Below are positions 1 through 6,859 of a DNA stretch of 7,682 bases, in pieces. The stretch covers positions 1-7,682 of the forward strand of contig JAEENZ010000056.1 in NCBI GenBank assembly GCA_016283985.1. Reading direction: 5' to 3'. How positions within the stretch are numbered: the stretch's first letter is position 1; each line of letters opens with the position of its first letter. The position numbers were made by a program, and so were the translations under genes. This DNA comes from Bacteroidales bacterium (GTDB lineage: Bacteria; Bacteroidota; Bacteroidia; Bacteroidales; UBA932). The notes beneath the pieces are model-generated. The model did not search any database. It worked only from the letters and a program-made list of their open reading frames with translations, and was not told where the DNA came from.

Positions 1-1
1 C

Positions 2-241
2 TCGACAGGCAGTACCTATAGGGGTGGTCGCAGCAGCAGCTCAAGCAGCTCCACGCGAAGCTCAGGAACCTATAGCGGCGGCACACGTAGCTCAGGCACC
101 TATAGCGGTGGCACACGTAGCTCAGGCACCTATAGCGGCGGCGGACGTAGTAGCGGCGGAGGTACATTCAGCGGCGGCGGTGGTCGCAGCAGCGGAGGTT
201 CAGCTCCTTCCGGTGGTGGAGGCGGCGGAAGACGCAGATAA
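2..241 (+). CDS. C-terminal end of a protein with a Gly/Ser/Arg/Tyr-rich repeat tail (5' partial)
   Basis: The reading frame is open from the left edge of the window and ends at TAA (239-241), giving 79 visible residues. They are almost entirely Ser, Gly, Arg, Thr and Tyr. The decapeptide SSGTYSGGTR occurs three times with small changes, followed by looser SSGGGTFSGGGGR-like copies and a poly-Gly run ending in GGRRR. This frame is preferred over the overlapping Ala-rich frame (from 24) because its stop lies at the terminator and its repeats keep codon register. From what I know of the group, such flexible tails close many Bacteroidota envelope or hypothetical proteins; the functional domain lies upstream, outside the window, so no function is assigned. 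It converges on aspA. Composition is too simple for homology inference. The frame call is fairly sure; the role is unknown. Confidence 0.75.
   Translation, partial: STGSTYRGGRSSSSSSSTRSSGTYSGGTRSSGTYSGGTRSSGTYSGGGRSSGGGTFSGGGGRSSGGSAPSGGGGGGRRR
59..148 (+). repeat. 30-bp tandem repeat, three units, coding
   Basis: Three consecutive 30-bp units (59-88, 89-118, 119-148) each encode SSGTYSGG followed by TR or GR. Adjacent units differ at only two or three bases. A more divergent unit precedes them (about 2-31, STGSTYRGGR) and a degenerate one follows. The period is a multiple of three, so gain or loss of a unit would keep the frame. This suggests expansion by slippage or unequal recombination, giving strain-to-strain length variation. 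Confidence 0.85.
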
Positions 242-270
242 AAAAAAGAGGCACGCGCCTCTTTTTTTTA
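239..270. terminator. Bidirectional intrinsic terminator between convergent genes
   Basis: Positions 239-252 and 257-270 form a perfect 14-bp inverted repeat around the loop ACGC (253-256). The core stem is GAGGC/GCCTC, flanked by a run of eight A on the left and eight T on the right, so each strand reads as GC stem plus U-tract. The TAA of the plus-strand gene (239-241) and the TAA of aspA (268-270 on the minus strand) are the two outer ends of the hairpin. It should end transcription of both genes and stop each from reading into the other. Confidence 0.9.
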
Positions 271-1668
271 GTGTGCTGCAAGCATGTTCTTTGGATCGAG
301 CAGTTGGTCTAACTGCTCTTTGCTCAGCAGTTCATGCTCCAAGACGAGGTTATACACGCTCTTACCGGTCTCCAGTGCCTCTTTGGCAATCTTGGTCGAT
401 GCCTTGTAACCGATAACCGGGTTCAGCGCCGTCACGATACCTATCGAGTGCTTAACGGTCTCAAGGTTATGCTCGCGGTTGATGGTGATGCCATCGATAC
501 ATCTCTTGCGGAGGATCTTCATCACGTTGCGCAACCAGGTGATCGACTCGAAGATACACTCGGTGATGATCGGTTCCATGACATTCAACTGCAGCTGTCC
601 TGCCTCGGCAGCAAAAGTCACTGCGGTGTCGTTACCGATCACTTTGAAGCAAACTTGGTTGGTTACCTCCGGGATGACGGGGTTGACCTTACCCGGCATA
701 ATAGACGAACCCGGTGCCATCGGCGGCAGGTTGATCTCGTGCAGGCCGCAGCGGGGGCCGGAAGCCATGAGACGGAGGTCGTTGCAGATCTTGCTGAGCT
801 TGACTGCCAGGCGCTTGAGGGCGGCGGAATAGCTTACATAAGCACCGGTATCAGGAGTTGCTTCCACCAGGTCGGGGGCCTTTTCGAAGCTGTCGCCAGA
901 GAACTCGCTCATGCGCTTGGTGCACAGTTCTGCAAAACCGGGAACTGCGTTAAGTCCTGTTCCGATAGCGGTTCCGCCCATATTAATCTCCTTGAGCAGC
1001 ACTGCGTTACGCTCGAGGTTCGCAATCTCTTCTTCAAGATTGTTCGCAAAGGCGTTGAACTCCTGGCCGGAGGTCATGGGAACTGCATCCTGAAGCTGGG
1101 TGCGGCCCATCTTGAGTATGTCCTTGAACTCCTCTCCCTTGGCGCGGAAAGAGTCGATCAGGTCCTGCAGGGCCTTCTCGAGATGGCGGTTCATGCGGAA
1201 GAAGGTGTAGCGGAATGCGGTTGGATAGGCGTCGTTGGTGCTCTGGGCGCAGTTCACATGGTCGTTGGGGGAGCAGAACTGGTATTCACCCTTCTTGTGG
1301 CCCATGATCTCGAGGGCGCGGTTTGCAATTACCTCGTTGGCGTTCATGTTGACCGAGGTTCCTGCGCCGCCCTGCATCATGTCCACCGGGAACTGGTCGT
1401 GGAACTTGCCGTCGACTATTTCCTTGCAGGCTTTGCAGATTGCATCGGCAATCTTGGGATCCAGGGCGCCGAGTTCGGCGTTTGCGGAAGCCGCGGCCCA
1501 CTTCACGTATGCCATTGCGATTATATACTCAGGATAATCGCTCATGTGCGTAGTGGAAATCTTGTAGTTGTTGATAGCCCTCTGGGTCTGAACTCCATAG
1601 TAGGCATCAGCCGGCACTTCAAGTTCGCCGAGAAGGTCGGATTCAATTCTGAATTTTGTTTGTTCCAT
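268..1668 (-). CDS. aspA: Aspartate ammonia-lyase (aspartase)
   Basis: This cytoplasmic enzyme deaminates L-aspartate reversibly to fumarate and ammonia; in anaerobes it supplies fumarate for fumarate respiration and assimilates or releases nitrogen. The 466-residue length is close to the roughly 470-480 usual for the family. Visible motifs of the aspartase/fumarase superfamily are GGAGTSVNMNANE (100-112), QSTNDAYPT (142-150), GRTQLQDAVP (188-197) and the signature GSSIMPGKVNP (320-330), whose first Ser (321) matches the catalytic Ser of the mobile SS loop. Gln191 in GRTQLQDA, as in E. coli AspA, replaces the His of class II fumarase (GRTHLQDA) and favours aspartase. Long stretches such as KRLAVKLSKICNDLRL and VCFKVIGNDT are nearly those of E. 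coli AspA. The ATG lies 7 nt after the amidase stop, in an A/T-rich leader with no clear Shine-Dalgarno. The stop codon sits within the terminator hairpin. No damage is seen. Confidence 0.96.
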   Translation of the reverse strand: MEQTKFRIESDLLGELEVPADAYYGVQTQRAINNYKISTTHMSDYPEYIIAMAYVKWAAASANAELGALDPKIADAICKACKEIVDGKFHDQFPVDMMQGGAGTSVNMNANEVIANRALEIMGHKKGEYQFCSPNDHVNCAQSTNDAYPTAFRYTFFRMNRHLEKALQDLIDSFRAKGEEFKDILKMGRTQLQDAVPMTSGQEFNAFANNLEEEIANLERNAVLLKEINMGGTAIGTGLNAVPGFAELCTKRMSEFSGDSFEKAPDLVEATPDTGAYVSYSAALKRLAVKLSKICNDLRLMASGPRCGLHEINLPPMAPGSSIMPGKVNPVIPEVTNQVCFKVIGNDTAVTFAAEAGQLQLNVMEPIITECIFESITWLRNVMKILRKRCIDGITINREHNLETVKHSIGIVTALNPVIGYKASTKIAKEALETGKSVYNLVLEHELLSKEQLDQLLDPKNMLAAH

Positions 1669-1675
1669 AGTGTTA

Positions 1676-4603
1676 TTAAAAATATTTCAATGATTTATCT
1701 AAAATAGTCTTAAGTTCGTCTTTAGATGACAATAGCTCGAGTGGGAAGCTCCAGGCAACGACTCCGTACCCTTCGAAGGGGTGGTAGACACCAGCCCCGG
1801 TGCGGTTGGTGAAGTTGGCGATCGTCCTGCCTCCGGAGGTCGGCTTAATGCCGCCGGTTGTCTCGACGCAGTAGCTGTCTTCATTCAGTTCGTTGCAGAA
1901 GCGGATTGTCTCTCCGTCGAAGTCCACCTTTCCGTTCACGGATCCGCGGGTAGTGGACCAGCGGTAGCCCAGCACATCCGTAATGAATGAGCGGGCCTCA
2001 TCCTGATACCCATCGTCGTTGATTGGATAGATCTCGTCCCAGGCATCCGTGGCGATGTATGCGCCGGAAATCAGGATGTTGCATCCTGCAGATGCCGACG
2101 CGCGAAGGGCTTTCCTGAACTCAGTGGGGAATACCCTGAACCTAACTCCACCACGTGCATTGCCCACAAGGGTGCTTATCTGCTTGCCGCAGATCACGTC
2201 CAACGCGTAATATGCCTCCGCAGGGGCCTTCTCGAAGGCGCTGCGGCTCATGGAGCAGAAACTGTAGCCCAGGTCCATAAGGGCTTTTCCGTGCACGGCA
2301 GGATAGTCGAAGGTGTTTCCTCCTGGCTGGAAGCCGGCCATGTCTATGTCGGTCGCCCCGAAACCGGGGGCAGTGTTATTAATGTATTTCTTGTCGCGCC
2401 TGTACTCCCAGCTTTCTCCGCCGTAGGACAGGTCTTTCATGTATGGTACGCCGCTGTCGAGCCTGGCATCGAATCCCGCATACTTCTCGGAATCGAACCA
2501 CGACGGGGCACTGATGCGATCGAAATTATTGACAATCAGCACTTTCCGGGCATTGGCCGATACCTGCCCTATGCTCAGGATTTCTGAAGGGAAACTGCGC
2601 CCGCCCCGGTTGCAGGCTTCCACCATGAAGGAATACAGATGCCCGTTCTCTATCGGAAGAGAGAGATGACATTCACTCACTCGCACACCTTTGTCGAACG
2701 CCCCGTCATCCATTCTGGTATAAACAATATACTCCGAAGGAGTTGCGGTGGGTTCTTTTTCATCTTCCGTCGCTTTCCAGTTCAGCACAACGTAGCCGTC
2801 GTCACCGAAAGTGGCGGAAAAGTCCCTGACCGGCAGAGGAGCCACCACGTAGGATTCGCCGTAGTAGGTGCTCAGGAACTTGAGCATGCCCTTGTAGATG
2901 GCCCTGCAGGCGTCGAAGCGGAACTGAGGGTCGAGCCCGAACTTCATGTCCGAGAAGTTCTGATGAGAAAGCAGTTCCATCAGCATTCCGGGCACGTCGG
3001 TGGTGCGGGATTCGGAATAGGAGCGGTTCCAGGTCTGCCTGCGCGTCCAAAGCGAATCGTAGTCCGCCCGGATGTCGTTCACCACCTGCGTCTGCACCCA
3101 GTCAGTGAGGAGCCTGCAGGCCGCCCGGTCGCTTCCATCCGTGAATTTGCGCTTGCCGTCAGCCTTGAGCGTGTAGATGGCCAGGGTGCCCACGATGGAA
3201 TCGTTGGGCGTGATGCCGGCATCGGTATGGAATGCCAGGGAAATGTCGATGGGAAGGCCCATGTCGTCCTTCATCATCTTAACCCATTCGCCCCTGGAGG
3301 CATAGTCGCAGGTGTAATCCGTGCTCCACTGATGGATGCGGTCGTAGGGCATTCCGGCCCACTGTTCGGAATACATGGCCCCTTCTAGATAGCAAGGCAG
3401 GCCGGATGTCTCCCATTCGGAGCAGTCCGTGCCTTTGCCTCGGGCTATCTTGCCCATGCCGCCGCCTATCCGGACAGCATCGGCGGTCACCACGCTGCCC
3501 TTTTCCAGCGTCCGGCCGGATGGAGTGCCGTTATCCAGCGTGATATAGGAGTCCGGCCCGAGTTCGAATTCGCCCAGGAATATCCAGGTGCCGCCTCCAA
3601 TCTTCTGGTTCACAATGAATTCGGAGCGTCCTCCGCGGTGTTCCACGGTATATCTTGCGTTCCGGCTGCTGTTCGGCAGCGTCTTGTAGGAGATGTAGAT
3701 GCAGAAACGCCCGTCCTTCTCCAATTCGGGGCTCCAGCGTATGCTTGCATTGCCTTTGCCGGCCGTGCATGAGGCCTGGCGGGCGGTGCCGAGGGTGAAG
3801 GGGTTGTCATCCTTCACATATACTTCTTTCTTGTCTGCAAAGCCCTCTCCAGCATCCTTCCATGCCCCTTTTTCCTTATAGGAGCCGTGGGTGCGGACCG
3901 GATATCCGGGGGAGCGGAAGTGGCGGTCGTTGTCGATTACGACCTCGATGGTATTGGTATCCCTTTCGCGTGGGGTGATCACATATGCGCCTGCCCTTTC
4001 CAGCATGGGGATGAGGAATGGGAGAACATAGCTTTGGGTGTAGAGGTCTTCGGTCGTGCGCCAGTTGGGGGAGCGCTGCCAGCTCCAGCAGCCGGCTCCG
4101 TTGTCGTAGTAACGCCCGTGGCTCTGCCAAAGGGCGATATTCCTGCCGCGCAGGCCCCTGTCGGCCTTGTGGGCGCCAACTTCTTCGATAAAGACGCTGC
4201 GGGCCGGAGCCTTCACCTTGAAACGGTAATCCTTCGGCTGCCCGTTGTTGCCGGGAGCGGGCTGTGCGAGTTCGGAAAGATCCACGCTTTCGCACCAGAT
4301 GCCGCCCAGGGTGTATTGCTTAACCTCTTCGGGCCACAGGTCGCGGACATGGCTCCGGAACCACTTGAGGTCTTCCGGCCGCCAGGGAAGGTCCCCGAGT
4401 TCCTTGGTGAAGTAAAGGTCCATGAGCTGGCCGCGCTTCATGGCCTTGTTGAGTTTCAGGTAAGAGCGCACCTGGAAATGCTCCTTGGCGAGCACTGTGA
4501 GAGAATCCGTAACCGGTTCGAATGCCTCCAGAATGGCTTTCTGGGCGTTTGCGGAAACGCTTAGAAACAGAATTGCGGCGACGGTCAGGACTTTTCGGAG
4601 CAT
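1676..4603 (-). CDS. Exported N-acetylmuramoyl-L-alanine amidase-like protein with golvesin-like and FnIII domains
   Basis: The 975-residue product begins with a signal peptide (1-20, Lys4, hydrophobic core, probable cleavage ANA|QK; no lipobox). It is predicted to cut the bond between MurNAc and L-Ala of peptidoglycan. All four Amidase_3 positions can be placed: His162 (QSHG), Glu185 (TTEDLY, before a helix and AGAYVITPRERD), His459 (SLAFHTDAG) and catalytic Glu543 (PGMLMELLSH). Between the second and third ligands lie about 270 residues, where about 55 is usual; the insert holds a golvesin C-terminal/xanthan-lyase-like beta domain (about 275-380: FIVNQKIGGGTWIFLGEFEL ... VVTADAVRIG). An FnIII domain follows (about 587-680), then about 290 residues I cannot assign (685-975). 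The golvesin-like part has led similar Bacteroidales proteins to be labelled xanthan lyase; the zinc-site residues argue for amidase. Sixteen cysteines are present. It starts 2 nt after the VanZ-like stop and ends 7 nt before aspA. Activity is inferred. Confidence 0.88.
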   Translation of the reverse strand: MLRKVLTVAAILFLSVSANAQKAILEAFEPVTDSLTVLAKEHFQVRSYLKLNKAMKRGQLMDLYFTKELGDLPWRPEDLKWFRSHVRDLWPEEVKQYTLGGIWCESVDLSELAQPAPGNNGQPKDYRFKVKAPARSVFIEEVGAHKADRGLRGRNIALWQSHGRYYDNGAGCWSWQRSPNWRTTEDLYTQSYVLPFLIPMLERAGAYVITPRERDTNTIEVVIDNDRHFRSPGYPVRTHGSYKEKGAWKDAGEGFADKKEVYVKDDNPFTLGTARQASCTAGKGNASIRWSPELEKDGRFCIYISYKTLPNSSRNARYTVEHRGGRSEFIVNQKIGGGTWIFLGEFELGPDSYITLDNGTPSGRTLEKGSVVTADAVRIGGGMGKIARGKGTDCSEWETSGLPCYLEGAMYSEQWAGMPYDRIHQWSTDYTCDYASRGEWVKMMKDDMGLPIDISLAFHTDAGITPNDSIVGTLAIYTLKADGKRKFTDGSDRAACRLLTDWVQTQVVNDIRADYDSLWTRRQTWNRSYSESRTTDVPGMLMELLSHQNFSDMKFGLDPQFRFDACRAIYKGMLKFLSTYYGESYVVAPLPVRDFSATFGDDGYVVLNWKATEDEKEPTATPSEYIVYTRMDDGAFDKGVRVSECHLSLPIENGHLYSFMVEACNRGGRSFPSEILSIGQVSANARKVLIVNNFDRISAPSWFDSEKYAGFDARLDSGVPYMKDLSYGGESWEYRRDKKYINNTAPGFGATDIDMAGFQPGGNTFDYPAVHGKALMDLGYSFCSMSRSAFEKAPAEAYYALDVICGKQISTLVGNARGGVRFRVFPTEFRKALRASASAGCNILISGAYIATDAWDEIYPINDDGYQDEARSFITDVLGYRWSTTRGSVNGKVDFDGETIRFCNELNEDSYCVETTGGIKPTSGGRTIANFTNRTGAGVYHPFEGYGVVAWSFPLELLSSKDELKTILDKSLKYF

Positions 4604-4605
4604 GT

Positions 4606-5013
4606 TCAGTTCTTGCGTTTTTTCAGGTGTGTAACGTCTATTATGAAAACGAAGACGCTGCTGATTGCCAGTGCCAGGGCGTCCGCTTTGAAGTCTTTGA
4701 TGTCCATCGAACGGTAGGGAAGCCGGCCTTGTACGTATTCGGTGCCGTATGCGAGCAGGCAGCCTATCACGAAGGTGGCAAGTGCAAAGAGGATGGCGCT
4801 CCAGACCTTGTTGGTGAGATGGTCGTACGCCAGATATGCCAGGATGGGGAAAGGCAGGAACATCAGGAAATGCGCCACCTTGTCAGTAGGGATACCTAAT
4901 ATGAACTTCTGGACGTCGGGCAACTTGTCCACGTGCATGAAGCAGAGGAACGCGATAGCCACGAGATACAGGAAGAAGAGGATGCGGGCCAGTATGGTCT
5001 TGGGAGTCGTCAT
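4606..5013 (-). CDS. VanZ-like small membrane protein
   Basis: The 135-residue protein is mostly hydrophobic, with likely membrane segments near 9-26, 47-63, 70-88 and 110-127 and a basic end (KKRKN). It shows the VanZ-like pattern: DKVAHFLMF (44-52), then TEYVQGRLPYRSMDIKDFKAD (91-111), corresponding to the family's E..Q....R..D..D spacing. VanZ of the vancomycin cluster gives low-level teicoplanin resistance, but the reaction of most homologues is unknown, so resistance should not be inferred. The start is the ATG at 5013-5011, overlapping the ABC gene's TGA as ATGA. The frame stays open upstream to 5322, but that extension is Arg/His/Pro-rich and lies wholly inside the ABC gene, so it is rejected. 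The stop is 2 nt before the amidase start, suggesting translational coupling on both sides. Confidence 0.85.
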   Translation of the reverse strand: MTTPKTILARILFFLYLVAIAFLCFMHVDKLPDVQKFILGIPTDKVAHFLMFLPFPILAYLAYDHLTNKVWSAILFALATFVIGCLLAYGTEYVQGRLPYRSMDIKDFKADALALAISSVFVFIIDVTHLKKRKN

Positions 5014-6839
5014 AAGGCCTGCATGTCGTGAAGCTTCTTGTAATAGCCGCCGAGGGCGATAAGGTCGTCGTGCCTGCCGCGTTCGACGATACGCCCCTCG
5101 TCCACTACTATTATTTCGTCGGCATCCTTGATGGTGCTCAGGCGGTGGGCGATGGCAACCGTGGTGCGGTTGTTCATGAGGCGCTCGAGGGCTTCCTGTA
5201 CGGCACGCTCGCTTTCCGTATCGAGGGCTGCGGTAGCCTCGTCCAGGATGAGTATGGGAGGATTCTTGAGCACAGCGCGGGCTATGCTGATGCGCTGGCG
5301 CTGTCCGCCGCTGAGCTTGCATCCGCGGTCTCCCACGTTGGTCTGGTATCCTTCCTCCTTCTCCATGATGAACTCATGGGCGTTGGCAACCTTCGCGGCA
5401 GCAATAACATCCTCTTCCGTGGCTCCTTCCACGCCGAATGCGATGTTGTTGAAGATGGTGTCGTTGAAGAGGATGGGCTCCTGGTTCACGTTGCCCATGA
5501 GGCCGCGCAGGCTGTCCAGCTTGAATTCCCGTATGTCGGTGCCGTCTATGGTGATGCGGCCGGAATCTACGTCGTAGAAACGGGGAATGAGGTCTACCAT
5601 GGTAGATTTTCCGCCTCCCGAGGCACCTACGATGGCGATTGTCTTCCCCTTGGGGATGACGACGTCGATGTCGGACAGGATCTGCCTGCCGCTCTCATAG
5701 CTGAAATTCACGTGCTCGAAGCGGATGGCTTCGCCAAATTCCTTTATCTCTTTAGCCCCTTCGCTCTCCTTTATGGTGTTCTGGGCTCCCAGGATCTTGT
5801 CTATGCGCTCCATCGAGGCCAGGCCCTTGGGGATGTTGTATGCGGCCTTGGAAAGGTCCTTTATGGGCTGTATGACGCTGTAGAGGATTACCATGTAGAA
5901 GATGAAGGTAGGAGCGTCGATGAAGGAATCGTCCTTGATGATCAGAAATCCGCCGAAGCAGAGCACTATGCTGATCATCACGGTGCCGAGGAACTCGCTC
6001 ACGGGGTGCGCCAGCGCCTGGCGTGTGGAAACCCGGGAATTCTTGCGGCGCATCGCCCCGGTGACCTTGTTGAAGCGGATTGACATCATCTTCTCGGCAA
6101 GGAAGGCCTTGATGACGCGGAGGCCTCCCAGGGTCTCCTCCACCTGGCTCATGGTGTCGCTCCAGAGGGCCTGGGCTTCGGTGGAGCGCTTCTTGAGGTT
6201 GCGTCCTATCACTCCCATCAGCCACATCATCAGGGGTGCGAACACCAGCACGAAGAGGGTGAGTTTCCAGGAGATGAAGATAAGAGTGCCTATGTAGAAC
6301 ACGATCAGGATAGGATTCTTGATGAGCATGTCGAGGGAGCCCGCTATGGAACTCTCCACTTCCTGCACGTCGCCGCTCATGCGGGCGATGATGTCTCCCT
6401 TGCGCTCCTGGCTGAAAAACCCGAGGGGGAGTGCAAGGATCTTGTTGTAAATCTCCATCCTCATATCCTTTACGATGCCCGTGCGCAGCGGCACCATGAC
6501 TGCGGTGGAACCGAAGTAGCACGAGGTCTTGAGGGCGGTCATCACGATGAGAAGGCCCGCAAGCACCAGCAGGGTGACAATGGGGCCGTGGACCTCCATG
6601 TACTGGGATACGAACCAGTAGAAGTTGTTCACCAGGGTCTCCTTGAAGTCCCCTTCGCCCCAGGGCATGAACGCGTAGGTGGTCTCTTCCATCTGGAAGA
6701 TGATCTTCAGCACGGGGATAATGAGGGTGAAGGAGAAGATGTTGAAGAGCGCGCTGAGCACGTTCATCAGCACCGAACCTCCCAGGTATTTATTGTATGG
6801 GCGCACATAGCGCCGTAACATCGACCAGAATGCTTTCAT
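5010..6839 (-). CDS. ABC exporter half-transporter, ATP-binding and permease (MsbA-like)
   Basis: This 609-residue fused permease-ATPase probably acts as a homodimer in the inner membrane and exports a hydrophobic substrate such as a lipid or drug. The N-terminal half has about six membrane segments (roughly 19-48, 86-105, 174-190, 193-211, 280-301, 308-325), with a long first outer loop. The nucleotide-binding domain is complete: Walker A GASGGGKST (405-413), Q-loop NQEPILF (Gln453), signature LSGGQ (509-513), Walker B ILILDE (529-534), D-loop ALD and switch His565 in IAHRL. Overall layout resembles MsbA and other type IV ABC exporters, but substrate cannot be read from sequence. The ATG at 6839 (MKAFW) is chosen; a TTG at 6857 would add six residues, starts only 3 nt ahead of the hydrolase stop-codon edge and would use up the short A/T-rich leader. 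It lies 20 nt after the hydrolase gene and overlaps the VanZ-like gene by 4 nt. Confidence 0.92.
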   Translation of the reverse strand: MKAFWSMLRRYVRPYNKYLGGSVLMNVLSALFNIFSFTLIIPVLKIIFQMEETTYAFMPWGEGDFKETLVNNFYWFVSQYMEVHGPIVTLLVLAGLLIVMTALKTSCYFGSTAVMVPLRTGIVKDMRMEIYNKILALPLGFFSQERKGDIIARMSGDVQEVESSIAGSLDMLIKNPILIVFYIGTLIFISWKLTLFVLVFAPLMMWLMGVIGRNLKKRSTEAQALWSDTMSQVEETLGGLRVIKAFLAEKMMSIRFNKVTGAMRRKNSRVSTRQALAHPVSEFLGTVMISIVLCFGGFLIIKDDSFIDAPTFIFYMVILYSVIQPIKDLSKAAYNIPKGLASMERIDKILGAQNTIKESEGAKEIKEFGEAIRFEHVNFSYESGRQILSDIDVVIPKGKTIAIVGASGGGKSTMVDLIPRFYDVDSGRITIDGTDIREFKLDSLRGLMGNVNQEPILFNDTIFNNIAFGVEGATEEDVIAAAKVANAHEFIMEKEEGYQTNVGDRGCKLSGGQRQRISIARAVLKNPPILILDEATAALDTESERAVQEALERLMNNRTTVAIAHRLSTIKDADEIIVVDEGRIVERGRHDDLIALGGYYKKLHDMQAL

Positions 6840-6859
6840 TCTTACAAATATAATCAAAA

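Noticed and set aside
24..416. Ala-rich plus-strand open frame at the left edge
   Set aside because: It reads the 30-bp repeats out of frame, passes straight through the terminator hairpin and runs into the aspA 3' end.
412..417. Possible palindromic or repeat structure within aspA and other coding regions
   Set aside because: Only short hairpins expected in GC-rich coding DNA were seen; no repeat array, CRISPR-like spacing or insertion-sequence ends.
334..1707. Long plus-strand open frame opposite aspA
   Set aside because: It mirrors aspA on the other strand. Its product matches no family I know, while the minus strand gives a textbook aspartase; GC-rich third positions keep the antisense frame open.
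2639..3388. 249-codon plus-strand open frame opposite the amidase
   Set aside because: It is antisense to a well-supported gene and its translation shows no domain or sensible composition.
5014..5322. N-terminal extension of the VanZ-like protein
   Set aside because: The extra 103 residues are Arg/His/Pro-rich and entirely inside the ABC gene in another frame; the ATG at 5013 with ATGA overlap is the natural start.
5028..6083. 351-codon plus-strand open frame opposite the ABC gene
   Set aside because: It is antisense to the conserved nucleotide-binding domain and part of the permease, with no recognisable domain.
6842..6849. Sequence TATATTTG on the minus strand matching the Bacteroidota -7 box TAnnTTTG
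   Set aside because: It is only 5 nt before the ABC gene ATG, there is no TTTG about 20 nt upstream, and a start there would give an essentially leaderless message. More likely chance in an AT-rich leader.
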